NCBI RefSeq assembly: GCF_030159995.1
Contig: NZ_BSNM01000014.1
Coordinates: 310,001-374,000 of the forward strand
DNA from: Litoribrevibacter albus
Lineage (GTDB): Bacteria > Pseudomonadota > Gammaproteobacteria > Pseudomonadales > Litoribrevibacteraceae
DNA: 64,000 nt
Reading direction: 5' to 3'
Shown here: piece by piece, positions 1 to 9,239 of the stretch
Position numbering within the stretch: position 1 is the stretch's first letter
How the letters are laid out: each line of letters opens with the position of its first letter
Notes under the pieces: model-generated
Seen by the model: only the letters and a program-made list of their open reading frames with translations
The model's database searches: none
Told to the model about the DNA's origin: nothing
Translations under genes and position numbers: made by a program

Positions 1-1
1 A

Positions 2-589
2 TCTTCAGTAGATGAACAGCATATAGTTGCGTTGTTAAGAGGGATGGGCATTTCAAGTGATATGATTCCAGCCCATGCCGATGACAAATGGTGGGAACAG
101 CTGGGTGGGACATTTCAGGAGCTGCTTTTAGGGCTTATGGATGTACTAAGAAATCGCTCTACAACTAAAAGCGAATTTCGTGTTAATCAAACCACGTTTC
201 AGCAAAAAGAAAACAATCCGCTTAAATTCTCAGCTTCTTTGGAAGATGCATTTCATAACTTATTTAATAGGCCGGGTACAAGCTTCCTACCTGCCCAACA
301 AGCGGTGAAAGATGCCTATCAAGATATTAATCGTCATGAAGAGGCGATTATGGCCGGGGCTAAAGGTGCTGTTAATGGTGTGTTAAATCAGCTGTCTCCT
401 GAGCTTGTTCAGAGCAAAGACTTTACGACTTCGTTCATGGATAAGATGACTCCAGCGAAGAGGCAGGCTAGGTACTGGGATATTTACAAAGAACTCTACA
501 AAGACCTTCAGAAAGATTTTTCAAATGAAGGTGAGCGTGCAGTAAATGATGAGTTTACTGCTGCCTACGAGGCAGCACTGAAGAAGTAG
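2..589 (+). CDS. tagH: TagH (Fha-type) T6SS regulatory protein, C-terminal part, 5' truncated by window
   Basis: The frame is open from base 2, so the window holds only the C-terminal ~195 residues; the TTG at 32 is internal and not a real start. The visible part is the alpha-helical C-terminal domain of T6SS FHA-domain proteins (TagH/Fha1), with the typical run of conserved helices ending in a block rich in basic and aromatic residues (RQARYWDIYKELYKDL). In the family an N-terminal FHA domain binds a phosphothreonine made by the kinase PpkA and promotes assembly of the secretion apparatus; that domain would lie left of base 1. It is followed 67 bp later by tssJ on the same strand, the order seen in Pseudomonas HSI-1 loci. 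The assignment rests on helix pattern and context, so subfamily is less certain than T6SS membership. Confidence 0.8.
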   Translation, partial: SSVDEQHIVALLRGMGISSDMIPAHADDKWWEQLGGTFQELLLGLMDVLRNRSTTKSEFRVNQTTFQQKENNPLKFSASLEDAFHNLFNRPGTSFLPAQQAVKDAYQDINRHEEAIMAGAKGAVNGVLNQLSPELVQSKDFTTSFMDKMTPAKRQARYWDIYKELYKDLQKDFSNEGERAVNDEFTAAYEAALKK

Positions 590-656
590 TGATGGCCGCT
601 GCAGACAGCCAGGCCATCCTTGTTAATAAAACTTACTAAGCATAGAAGGGATGAAC

Positions 657-1313
657 ATGAATAGACTTATACAAGCAACCCGACTGCTTCTAATCTCGGG
701 ATTATTGACGTTCTTTACGGCTGGGTGTCAGAGCATTTATTCGGTTTTTCCACCATCGACTGATTTTCACTTTAAAGTCTCGAATACTCTGAATCCTGAT
801 ATGGACGGACGACCTTCGCCAGTGGTTGTAAAAGTTTATGAACTGGCGTCACGGACTCGCTTTATTAATCAGGACTTTTTTGTTCTGTATGATTCTCCGG
901 AGTCTGTGCTTGGGGTTGATCTCTTAAAAACAGAAGAGCTGGAATTTCAGCCTGGAGATCGACTTGAATTTAAAATGTCTCTTTCGCCTGCTGCTCAGTA
1001 TGTAGCGATGGTGGTCGCCTATCGTGATATTGAAAAGGCTCGCTGGAAAGCCATTGTTGAAGTAGATCCTACGGATTATGAAAATCTTTACGTTTATATG
1101 GATGAATTGGCTGTGTACATTCGAGAGCATGATCTTGATATAAACAGAAATGAATCTCAGCAGGTTGCTGACAAGGATAAGGGCTCAGGTATCGAGATCC
1201 CAGATGAGCTAAAGAAAGCAGCTGAAGAGGTAGATCCTGTTGAAACGGTTGAATCGGCAACTAACAAGGATTTAGCTGCTGAGGCTAAAGGATTAGTAAA
1301 CAGCAAGCTGTAA
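657..1313 (+). CDS. tssJ: TssJ outer-membrane lipoprotein of T6SS
   Basis: TssJ is the outer-membrane lipoprotein of the T6SS trans-envelope complex and binds the periplasmic tail of TssM. The N-terminus is basic, then hydrophobic, and ends in a lipobox (FTAGC), so the mature protein starts at the Cys about 24-26 residues in. The beta-sandwich part follows (residues ~40-165), with the conserved phrase VVVKVYELASRTRF near its start and the pattern LEFQPGD later. The last ~50 residues are charged and low in complexity, longer than in minimal TssJ. An AGAAGGG ribosome-binding site at 644-650 abuts an ATG at 651; the second ATG at 657 has 6-nt spacing and is the better start. tssK begins 31 bp downstream. 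Confidence 0.93.
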   Translation: MNRLIQATRLLLISGLLTFFTAGCQSIYSVFPPSTDFHFKVSNTLNPDMDGRPSPVVVKVYELASRTRFINQDFFVLYDSPESVLGVDLLKTEELEFQPGDRLEFKMSLSPAAQYVAMVVAYRDIEKARWKAIVEVDPTDYENLYVYMDELAVYIREHDLDINRNESQQVADKDKGSGIEIPDELKKAAEEVDPVETVESATNKDLAAEAKGLVNSKL

Positions 1314-1344
1314 TGTCAGTTTCTGGACAGAAAAGGAATTCATA

Positions 1345-2673
1345 ATGAGCAGTACCAGCCGGGTATCATGGAACGAAGGAATGTTCCTTCGACCTCAACA
1401 TTTCCAACAGCAAGATCGCTATTTTTCAAACACCCAAGCAAAGCTAATCGAACACTTAAATGCCTTTGCTTGGGGCGTTTACGATTATTCAATTGATGAA
1501 CAACTGTTCAATTTAGGGCAAATTGGACTCGAATCCATCAATGGAATTTTTGCAGATGGAACTCTTGTTCAATTGCCTGAGTGTGATGAATTACCCACGC
1601 CCATAATGGTTCCTAAAGGGTGTAAAGATGAGCAGGTCTATCTTTGCTTGCCCATTGATAAGCCTACTGGGGTCAATATCAGTAGCGAAGACAGTTCATC
1701 TATCACCCGTTTTAAATATCTTGATCATGGTGTCGTAGACAACACCATTGGTGGCGATGCGTACGAAACTATTCAGTTAGCCAAATTACGAACGTTAATT
1801 AAACTCGAAAGTGAAGACCTGTCCGGGTATGTTGCTATACCGTTCGCACGTATCGTTGAATTGACAGACGATGGTGTGGTCCGTGTCGATAAAAAATTCA
1901 TACCACCTTTGTTGAATGTACAGCGTAATGGACGCTTGATGACGTTAGTACGTGAAACAATTGGAATGATCCGTCAGAGAGCGGAAGCACTTGCAGCCAG
2001 AATTTCTCAAGGTCAAGGACGAGCCAGCTCAATCGCAGATTTTTTGATGCTTCAAGTGTTAAATCGGTATGAGCCGATGTTCAAACACTATATAGCAACC
2101 TCTGGTACACACCCGGAAGCCTTGTACCTCCAATTCATTTCTTTTGCTGGTGAATTAGCGACTTTTACAGCGAAAGAAAAGAGAGCGCCCGAGTTTGATA
2201 AATACCAACACGATAATCTGACCAGTGTATTTGGCAACGTGATGGTGGCATTGAATCAAACACTAAGTGTTGTATTGGAACAGACTGCGTTGGCGTTACC
2301 GCTAGAACAAACCAAGTTTGGTATTCATGTTTCACCGCTAAATGATAAATCTCTGCTAACTGATGCTCAGTTTGTCATTGCGGTCTCCGCTGACTTACCA
2401 CATGAGGAAATTCGTAAACATCTTCCTGCCCGGATCAAAATTGGTTCTGTTGAACAGATCAGAGATTTGGTAAATAACCAACTTCCTGGCATTACGATTA
2501 CTTCTCTACCTGTTGCACCAAGGCAGGTGCCATTCAATGCGGGTTACCATTACTTCCAGTTAGATAAAACGAGCGATTATTGGCCACGTTTGGCAAATAG
2601 TGGTGGCATAGCACTTCACTTATCAGGGAATTATCCAGGGTTGAAACTAGAGCTTTGGGCTATTAAGGGATAG
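1345..2673 (+). CDS. tssK: TssK T6SS baseplate subunit
   Basis: TssK is the trimeric baseplate component that links the TssEFG wedge to the TssL/TssM membrane complex on the cytoplasmic side. At 442 residues it has the normal family length. The start is diagnostic: the segment WNEGMFLRPQHFQQQD near residue 9 matches the TssK N-terminal signature, and the C-terminal receptor-like domain ends with a hydrophobic LKLELWAIK tail. A GGAAT-type ribosome-binding site lies shortly before the ATG. It sits between tssJ and tssL, the usual J-K-L order, and is probably co-transcribed with both. Confidence 0.96.
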   Translation: MSSTSRVSWNEGMFLRPQHFQQQDRYFSNTQAKLIEHLNAFAWGVYDYSIDEQLFNLGQIGLESINGIFADGTLVQLPECDELPTPIMVPKGCKDEQVYLCLPIDKPTGVNISSEDSSSITRFKYLDHGVVDNTIGGDAYETIQLAKLRTLIKLESEDLSGYVAIPFARIVELTDDGVVRVDKKFIPPLLNVQRNGRLMTLVRETIGMIRQRAEALAARISQGQGRASSIADFLMLQVLNRYEPMFKHYIATSGTHPEALYLQFISFAGELATFTAKEKRAPEFDKYQHDNLTSVFGNVMVALNQTLSVVLEQTALALPLEQTKFGIHVSPLNDKSLLTDAQFVIAVSADLPHEEIRKHLPARIKIGSVEQIRDLVNNQLPGITITSLPVAPRQVPFNAGYHYFQLDKTSDYWPRLANSGGIALHLSGNYPGLKLELWAIKG

Positions 2674-2684
2674 TTCATAATTAT

Positions 2685-2698
2685 CGGTATCGATACCG
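2685..2698. repeat. 14-bp perfect palindrome in the tssK-tssL spacer
   Basis: CGGTATCGATACCG reads identically on both strands and lies 12 bp after the tssK stop. It could fold in RNA as a 5-bp stem with a TCGA tetraloop or be a protein-binding site. There is no T-tract, so it is not an intrinsic terminator. Confidence 0.6.
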
Positions 2699-2732
2699 GT
2701 TACATGAAATTGCAGACAAGGATTTGTTGCAG

Positions 2733-4052
2733 ATGACAGATAAAACGATCATGAAACCTCGTCCCGGTGGGCGAGGGGTGAGTAAACCTGCGCCTGGAAA
2801 CGAGGCACCTCAGGAATCCAAACCGGAAATTAACCCTGATAAAACAGTGTTGTCTTCATTCGATAATGCAGCAGCTATCCGTCAGAAGTCTGAATCCGTC
2901 GCAATTGGAGATAATGTATTGGTGGATGAAGCCAGTACATTATTTTCTTTGATCGCCAAAATACGAAATACGCCTAAACACCATGACGTAAACGCTTTGA
3001 AACGCCAATGCATTGAGCTGATCAAAAATTATGAGCATGGCTTAAGAGCAAAATCCGTCGATGGTGAAGTTATTGAATCTGCTCGTTATTGTCTGTGTTC
3101 CTTCATTGATGAGGCAGTATTGAATACCTCATGGGGAGGACAAAGTGAATGGGGTGCAGAAAGTCTCCTATCTACCTTCCACAATGAAACCTGGGGTGGT
3201 GAATATTTCTATACCTTAATTCAGTCTAGTATTGCGAACCCAAGTCAGCATCTCCTTTTGCTTGAGCTTCAATATCTCTGTTTGTCTTTGGGTTTTAACG
3301 GCAAGATGCGAGTGGAAGAAAGAGGTGCTGAAAAACTGGAAGAGATTCGTGAACAGGCATTTCGTGCGATCCGAACTCAACGCAGTGAACATGAAAGAGC
3401 CCTTTCACCACAATGGGCTGAAAATGTCTCTAATCGTTCCATCGAACAAAAAGCCTTTCCTCTTTGGGTGTTACTTGCATTGTTTGGCGCAGTACTATTG
3501 TCTGCTTATATGCTCTTCAGATATCAGATAAACGATTATTCTGACAGTGTCTATAAAGATCTTAGTGCACTTGTTCCTTGGGTTGAGACGGAACAAAAGA
3601 CTCTCACTATTAAAGACCGAGACCAGTCAATTCGTTTACGACAATTGCTCCAAACTGAGATACAGAGAGGTCTGATTGAGGTGCATGATCTGTCTGATCG
3701 AATTAGGCTTCGGATCAACTCGGAACAGCTGTTCAGTGCAAATAATGCGACTGTGAAAGAAGACTTCCAGCCGGTCATTGCGAAACTTGCTCGTTCCCTA
3801 GAATCTACTTCGGGCCGTATTCTTATTACGGCTCATACAGACGATAAAACTGTTTTTTCTAGCAAATACCCATCGAATTGGCACTTGTCTTTAGCAAGAG
3901 CAAATGCTGTTTCAGATGCGTTAGCCTCAAAAACTGATTTACATGGACGATTATGGCCTGAAGGGCGAGGTGAAGCTGAGCCGATTGCCCCGAATGATAC
4001 AGATGAAAATCGACGAATGAATCGTCGTATTGAAATTGATCTGCTGCCATAA
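2733..4052 (+). CDS. tssL: TssL (DotU-type) inner-membrane protein with C-terminal OmpA peptidoglycan-binding domain
   Basis: TssL anchors the baseplate at the inner membrane and joins TssM and TssJ in the trans-envelope complex. The layout is a charged, Pro-rich N-terminus, a cytoplasmic DotU helical domain (~70-220, with ARYCLCSFIDEAVLNT and WGGEYFY), one transmembrane helix (~243-266, WVLLALFGAVLLSAYMLF), then a periplasmic OmpA-like domain (~355-439) containing ITAHTDD and RRMNRRIEI, the usual peptidoglycan-binding signature. This is an extended TssL, anchored to the wall by itself. The frame extends to a TTG at 2724, but the ATG at 2733 is preceded by AAGGAT at 10-nt spacing and is preferred. 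The ribosome-binding site is embedded in ACAAGGAT (2716-2723), which also matches the CsrA/RsmA core motif. Confidence 0.95.
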   Translation: MTDKTIMKPRPGGRGVSKPAPGNEAPQESKPEINPDKTVLSSFDNAAAIRQKSESVAIGDNVLVDEASTLFSLIAKIRNTPKHHDVNALKRQCIELIKNYEHGLRAKSVDGEVIESARYCLCSFIDEAVLNTSWGGQSEWGAESLLSTFHNETWGGEYFYTLIQSSIANPSQHLLLLELQYLCLSLGFNGKMRVEERGAEKLEEIREQAFRAIRTQRSEHERALSPQWAENVSNRSIEQKAFPLWVLLALFGAVLLSAYMLFRYQINDYSDSVYKDLSALVPWVETEQKTLTIKDRDQSIRLRQLLQTEIQRGLIEVHDLSDRIRLRINSEQLFSANNATVKEDFQPVIAKLARSLESTSGRILITAHTDDKTVFSSKYPSNWHLSLARANAVSDALASKTDLHGRLWPEGRGEAEPIAPNDTDENRRMNRRIEIDLLP

Positions 4053-4075
4053 GCTGTAAATGAAGGAATATAGAA

Positions 4076-7000
4076 ATGTCTCTCAAAGGAATTGTTAAAC
4101 GCTCAGGCGCGATACTATCTTCGCGCTGGGTTGTTACTACATTAGGCTTGGTTGCTCTGGCTATTTTGTTATGGTTTGGTGGCCCACTAATAGCGATTGC
4201 AGGCTCGGAACCCTTGGCTAGTCCCGTTGTAAGGTTACTAATCATCTTACTTATTGCCATTGGCTGGGGAGTTAGTAATTACCTGTCCATAAATCGCAAA
4301 AAAATGCAGAACAAAGAGGCTGTAAATAGTCTCCTGAACGGAGATGAAGATCAGCAGCAGGACGCTGTCGCTCAGCGTGATATCGAGATTCTTCGAAAAA
4401 GAATGCAGCAGGCATTGGAGATTCTCAAGAGCTCCAAGTTCAGTAAAGGACGAGATGTAAACCAACTGCCTTGGTATATGTTGATTGGCCCTCCTGGTTC
4501 AGGTAAAACAACCGCGCTTCATAATTCAGGGCTTGAATTCCCACTTAAGGAATCTATGGGTGTAGATTCTATTGAAGGTATTGGTGGCACCCGTCAATGT
4601 GACTGGTGGTTTACAAACAAAGCCGTCTTAATTGATACGGCTGGTCGATATACCACTCAGGACAGTCATGTTGCACAAGATTCCCAGGCTTGGCAGGGAT
4701 TTTTAGGGTTACTTAGAAAGTATCGCCCTCAGCGCCCAATCAATGGCGTCCTAATGTTTGTCAGTATGGCAGACCTGCTTACTCAAACTAAAACAGAACG
4801 TAATATCCATGCACGAGCTATCAAACAACGTGTTCAAGAGCTGCAGAACCAGCTTGGCATGATGTTCCCGGTTTATGTTGTGTTCACCAAAGCGGACCTT
4901 ATTGCTGGCTTTAGTGAGTTTTTTGATGATTTATCAAAAGAGGAGATGGAGCAGGTTTGGGGTATGACATTTGAAACCCTAGCCGAAGACCCTGAGAAAG
5001 GCGTTGTCTCTAACTTTAATAAAGAGTTTCATTCGATCGTTCAGCGTTTAAATCAACGAATGAACTCTCGTTTGCAGTTTGAACATGATTTGGAACGCAG
5101 AACACTGATCTATGAGTTTCCAAAACAACTCAGATTGTTACAGTCAGCTGCAGATGATTTCTTAAAAGAGATTTTCTCTCCGAATGCCTTTGAACAATCC
5201 CCGATGTTACGTGGCGTATATATCGCAAGTGCTACTCAGGAAGGCGTACCCATTGATCGGGTTATGACTCAAATAGGTAGCGGGTTTGGCTTATCAGAGC
5301 CGGCATTGCGCCGACAAACTGGCGAAGGGAAAGGCTACTTCATCAAACGTCTTCTGGAAGATGTTGTTTTCCCTGAGCAAAGTCTTGCCTCTGTAAATCA
5401 GTTTCATGAAAAGAAACACCGTTGGATTAGGCAAGGTACCTTAGCACTCGCTTCAGCGGCCTCTTTGATTCTGCTAGCACTTTGGTTCTCTAGTTATCAA
5501 TGGAATAAAGAACTCACAGACAGCAGTGCTGAAGCGATAGCGCTATACAAAGATGTAACTGGTGGTGAGCTCACTTCAGATAATGATATTGTTTCGATGA
5601 CAACCGCGTTGACTATTTTACGCGATATGCCCGCTGGCTTTTCGAACGCAATCCCTGAGGATGGGCCTAAGAACATGGGGCTCTATCAGGGTGAAAAATT
5701 GGGTCAGCCTGCATCTGCTGCTTACTCAAGAGCTCTTAATAGCCACTTAACCAGTTATTTAGTGAATGCACTACAAACTGAAATGGTTGTTAACTCTGAT
5801 CATCGCGATTACCTCTATGAGACATTGAAGTCGTACTTGATGTTGTTTATGCCGGAGCACTTTGATGGTCCGCAAGTCCGTTCGTGGTTTGCTCTGTATT
5901 TCGAACGTAAGCTTCCAGGTGATATCAATAAAGAGATTAGGGATGAATTGTCTCAGCACTTAGATAATCTCCTACAGCAAGGTATTCGCGCACAGATTGA
6001 TCATCAAACCGTAGCGGATGCACGCCAGCTATTAATGGCAACCCCGTTGGCTGAAAGAGCGTATCAAAGACTTCGTAGCGAATTTATTCAGAGTCACATT
6101 CCTGACTTTAGACTAAATGATGTCTTAGGCTCAGACAGTATGGGGGTGATACGCCGCAAGAGTGGAGTGCCATTGCATGAAGGTATCCCTGGGCTATACA
6201 CATACAAAGGGTTTCATGGGATTTTTCTTGTTGAAAATAGCCGGATCATTAAGCGTTTGATGGAAGACAGTTGGGTTTATGGTGACGATCTTGATTTTAT
6301 TAATGGTGAGGTCGTGTCCAGCTTAGAGAAGCAAGTCCAAGAGAAGTACATCAGGGATTACGTCTATGCTTGGCAGGATTTCTTGAGCGATATTGAAGTG
6401 AGACCTATCACCAGTGTGGATCAGGGCTTATATATCACCAAAATTTTGGCTGGTCCTGAACAACCGATTCAGAGCATCATCAATGCAGCCCAAACCAACT
6501 TACATTTGACTAAATTGCCGTTGTCAGAAAATGCTAAAGCGGCAGCGGATCTGGCGGGGAACGCTGCTGATGTTGCTTTATCACAGAAGAAGTCGAGATT
6601 AAGTCGTTTGTTGCCTGATGAAATACCAAGTGTCGAAATTGAGCTACCAGGTAAAGAAGTTGAGAATGTTTTTAAAGATTATTTGAAAGTTGCACCGGCC
6701 CAGTTGGATCAAATCTCAGCGTCCATGCGCAAGCTTTATCTATATATCGAACAATTATCTGTACCTGGTGCTATGCCGAGTGAGGCTTATGTTCATCAGT
6801 TGAACAGTAAGAAAGGGGACGAGTTAAAGATCGAGCTACGTCGATTAAAGAAAGATCTTCCTGATCCAATTTCGGAATGGCTATCGGACTTGTCTCGTCA
6901 AACTACACAGATCTTTGCCCAAGGCACTAAAGAACACATTAATGAAGCTTGGGAAACGATTGTTGTGTCTGAGTATCTTCGTGCATTGAAAGGTCGCTAT

Positions 7001-7624
7001 CCTCTGAATAAGAACAGCTCAAAAGACGTTAAGTTGAAAGATTTTGAGAAGTTCTTTGGTTACGGTGGCACCATGGATAAATTCTTCAATGACTATCTTG
7101 CTCGCTTTGTGAATACCAGAAAATCTCCATGGACATTCAAGCGAAATGTCGGCTTAAGCTCTGATGCGCTTGATATTTTCCAACGTGCAGAAAAAATTCG
7201 GAAGGCCTTCTTTGAACCAGGAAGTAGGACGCTAAAAATCGAGTTTGGCCTGAAACCTGTATTCCTGGATCGTAATATTTCACATTTCATGTTCGAAGTG
7301 GATGGTCAGGAGTTGTCTTATCGTCATGGTCCTACGCGTACCAAACAGTTTGTATGGCCTGGTGAGAGAGAGCTATTGCAGACGCGAATGATATTTACGC
7401 CACCAAATGGCGGATTACCTGTGAATACCACGTTTGACGGTGCTTGGTCATGGTTCAGACTGTTAGATGATGCAGCGAAAGCAAGACCAAAAACTAAGAA
7501 AGATAAAGTCCTGCATTTAGCAGCCCAAGGGAATAATGCTCGAATAGAGCTATTACCGAACAGTGCATTAAGTCCTTTCTGGAATCGTGATTTGGAGAAG
7601 TTTAGATGCCCGATGGTTCTGTAG
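4076..7624 (+). CDS. tssM: TssM (IcmF) inner-membrane ATPase-fold protein of T6SS
   Basis: TssM spans the inner membrane and reaches through the periplasm to TssJ, forming the core channel. It has 1182 residues, normal for the family. Visible are two N-terminal TM helices (~19-42 and ~52-70), a cytoplasmic NTPase domain with Walker A GPPGSGKTT (138-146) and DTAGRY (187-192), a third TM helix (~452-472, LALASAASLILLALWF), and a long periplasmic domain with the C-terminal beta-rich TssJ-binding region, including WPGE and GAWSWFRLLDDA. The Walker A motif is intact, so NTP binding is plausible. The 3' end overlaps tagF by 19 bp, implying translational coupling. Confidence 0.96.
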   Translation: MSLKGIVKRSGAILSSRWVVTTLGLVALAILLWFGGPLIAIAGSEPLASPVVRLLIILLIAIGWGVSNYLSINRKKMQNKEAVNSLLNGDEDQQQDAVAQRDIEILRKRMQQALEILKSSKFSKGRDVNQLPWYMLIGPPGSGKTTALHNSGLEFPLKESMGVDSIEGIGGTRQCDWWFTNKAVLIDTAGRYTTQDSHVAQDSQAWQGFLGLLRKYRPQRPINGVLMFVSMADLLTQTKTERNIHARAIKQRVQELQNQLGMMFPVYVVFTKADLIAGFSEFFDDLSKEEMEQVWGMTFETLAEDPEKGVVSNFNKEFHSIVQRLNQRMNSRLQFEHDLERRTLIYEFPKQLRLLQSAADDFLKEIFSPNAFEQSPMLRGVYIASATQEGVPIDRVMTQIGSGFGLSEPALRRQTGEGKGYFIKRLLEDVVFPEQSLASVNQFHEKKHRWIRQGTLALASAASLILLALWFSSYQWNKELTDSSAEAIALYKDVTGGELTSDNDIVSMTTALTILRDMPAGFSNAIPEDGPKNMGLYQGEKLGQPASAAYSRALNSHLTSYLVNALQTEMVVNSDHRDYLYETLKSYLMLFMPEHFDGPQVRSWFALYFERKLPGDINKEIRDELSQHLDNLLQQGIRAQIDHQTVADARQLLMATPLAERAYQRLRSEFIQSHIPDFRLNDVLGSDSMGVIRRKSGVPLHEGIPGLYTYKGFHGIFLVENSRIIKRLMEDSWVYGDDLDFINGEVVSSLEKQVQEKYIRDYVYAWQDFLSDIEVRPITSVDQGLYITKILAGPEQPIQSIINAAQTNLHLTKLPLSENAKAAADLAGNAADVALSQKKSRLSRLLPDEIPSVEIELPGKEVENVFKDYLKVAPAQLDQISASMRKLYLYIEQLSVPGAMPSEAYVHQLNSKKGDELKIELRRLKKDLPDPISEWLSDLSRQTTQIFAQGTKEHINEAWETIVVSEYLRALKGRYPLNKNSSKDVKLKDFEKFFGYGGTMDKFFNDYLARFVNTRKSPWTFKRNVGLSSDALDIFQRAEKIRKAFFEPGSRTLKIEFGLKPVFLDRNISHFMFEVDGQELSYRHGPTRTKQFVWPGERELLQTRMIFTPPNGGLPVNTTFDGAWSWFRLLDDAAKARPKTKKDKVLHLAAQGNNARIELLPNSALSPFWNRDLEKFRCPMVL

Positions 7625-8328
7625 GTGCAAGTGTTGGAATCTGCGGGAAGATTCCTTCCCGTGGAGACTTTCTTTCTCAGGGTTTACCCGTAGGGTTTAT
7701 CGATAGTTGGAATGAGTGGTTACAAGCGGTTTTGGCTGTTAGCAAAGAGCAGCTAGGAGGAGACTGGTTAGAGCGGTATCTAACCAGTCCTATCTGGCAC
7801 TTTGCTTTATCCAGTCGAGTTTGCGGTGAATCTGCTATGGCTGGGACATTCATTCCGAGTGTTGATCAGGTAGGGCGGCATTATCCCTTTGCTGTCGTTA
7901 AAGAGGTGACTCAAACTCCAATTCAGGTTTGGTCCGAATCCGAGTGGTCAGAGAAGTTAGAACCCTGGATTTTAGCAAGTTTGGATGACGACTTTTATTT
8001 AGAGCCTTGGCTGGAAATGTTAGCCAAGGAGGATATGTCCTGGCCTAGCCAGGCCAAAATGATGGCCTCTGTCACTCCAAACGAAAGATCCATTAGGGGA
8101 CAGGTAATTGAGGCGCATGCTGAAGGCTCTTTGTCCCCGTTGGGATTACTTCATCAGAGCTATTGTGATCTTTATGGACGATATTGTTTGTGGTGGACTC
8201 AAGGCTCTAATGAAGTTGATCCTTGTTTACTTGTGACCAATGGACTTCCTCAGGTAAGCCAATTTAGTGCAATGCTGGATGGAAACTGGGATCGATGGGG
8301 TTGGACAAAGAAACAAATTCTTTGTTGA
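7606..8328 (+). CDS. tagF: TagF T6SS-associated regulator
   Basis: TagF (DUF2094 family) is a post-translational repressor of T6SS assembly in Pseudomonas, acting through the FHA protein. The N-terminus shows the family signature GKIPSRGDFLSQGLP, and later WLERYLTSPIWHFAL and the segment RVCGESAMAGTFIPSVDQVGR are typical. At 240 residues it is a stand-alone TagF, not fused to PppA as in some genomes. The start lies inside the last codons of tssM, and pppA begins 33 bp after the stop, so the tssM-tagF-pppA order matches HSI-1-type loci. Confidence 0.92.
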   Translation: MPDGSVGASVGICGKIPSRGDFLSQGLPVGFIDSWNEWLQAVLAVSKEQLGGDWLERYLTSPIWHFALSSRVCGESAMAGTFIPSVDQVGRHYPFAVVKEVTQTPIQVWSESEWSEKLEPWILASLDDDFYLEPWLEMLAKEDMSWPSQAKMMASVTPNERSIRGQVIEAHAEGSLSPLGLLHQSYCDLYGRYCLWWTQGSNEVDPCLLVTNGLPQVSQFSAMLDGNWDRWGWTKKQILC

Positions 8329-8361
8329 GAATGCAGTATTTAATCAGGGAATAGAATATTT

Positions 8362-9147
8362 ATGCAGATTGTTTCTCATGCACAAACTCACGTTGGGCTT
8401 ATCCGCCAAGTAAACGAAGACGCATGTCTTGAGCTGCCAGAACAGGGGATTTGGGCTGTGGCTGATGGCATGGGTGGGCATGCGGCTGGCGATGTGGCCA
8501 GCCAATTAGTGTTGGACTCGATTCGAAGTGCAGTAGTTGGTCGCAGTAATGAAGAAATATCCAAAGAACTGTTAATACGCACACTCGAGGAAGCCAACAG
8601 TTCATTGCAGTCGTACAGTAGAAATCAATTAGAAGGAAACACAGCTGGAACAACCGTGGTAGTTCTGTTTCTGGAAAAACAACAATTTCACTTACTGTGG
8701 GTCGGTGATAGTAGGGGATATTTGTTACGCAATGAGAACCTTAAACAGACCACCAGGGATCATAGTCAGGTTTCTGAAATGGTCGAGCAGGGACTGATCA
8801 GTGAAGAGGAAGCTGAGCACCATGAGTGTGCTAATGTAATTACCCGGGCAATCGGTGTTGAGCCTGATGTTGCTGTTGATATTATCAGTGGCGAGTGTTC
8901 GCCTGGTGATATTTTTCTACTTTGCACTGACGGCTTAAATAAAGAGCTACCTGATGTAGAGATAGCTCGTTACCTGAAAAATGCGGATGTGATGGAAGCG
9001 GGAATGGCCTTGTTGCATTCATCTTTAGTGGCTGGAGCTAGAGATAATGTTACCTATGTAATTGTTGAGATAAAAGGATTACAAGAAGATGAAGCAGCCG
9101 ACAATGAAACTGAGAAGACGATCCCAGTTTTAAATAAAATTCGCTAA
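8362..9147 (+). CDS. pppA: PppA, PP2C-type Ser/Thr phosphatase of T6SS
   Basis: PppA dephosphorylates the T6SS FHA protein and so opposes the threonine kinase PpkA, switching assembly off. The PP2C metal ligands are visible: D20 in VNED, D35-G36 in AVADGMGGH, the WVGDSRGYLL strand (~115-124), CTDGL (~195) and ARDNVT (~229). Length 261 matches bacterial stand-alone PP2C domains. No ppkA is present in the window; as tagH is cut at base 1 it may lie further left. The gene is followed by an intrinsic terminator at 9199-9223, so it probably ends the tagH-pppA transcript. Confidence 0.93.
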   Translation: MQIVSHAQTHVGLIRQVNEDACLELPEQGIWAVADGMGGHAAGDVASQLVLDSIRSAVVGRSNEEISKELLIRTLEEANSSLQSYSRNQLEGNTAGTTVVVLFLEKQQFHLLWVGDSRGYLLRNENLKQTTRDHSQVSEMVEQGLISEEEAEHHECANVITRAIGVEPDVAVDIISGECSPGDIFLLCTDGLNKELPDVEIARYLKNADVMEAGMALLHSSLVAGARDNVTYVIVEIKGLQEDEAADNETEKTIPVLNKIR

Positions 9148-9198
9148 GTACGTATATTGCCGATTGTAATTTAGTAACAGTTGCTTAAGATCAGCCAG

Positions 9199-9223
9199 AC
9201 ATTGCAGGAAGCAATGTTTTTTT
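9199..9223 (+). terminator. Intrinsic terminator between pppA and tssA
   Basis: A 7-bp stem (ACATTGC at 9199-9205, GCAATGT at 9211-9217) with a 5-nt loop is followed by six further T residues. It ends only 17 bp before the tssA ATG. It should separate the tagH-pppA transcript from the tssA transcript, or act as an attenuator. Confidence 0.7.
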
Positions 9224-9239
9224 ATTAGGTGATAGTGTA

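Noticed and set aside
3859-4260. 133-codon minus-strand frame across the tssL/tssM junction
   Set aside because: It overlaps the conserved OmpA domain end and the tssM start; the sense genes explain the sequence.
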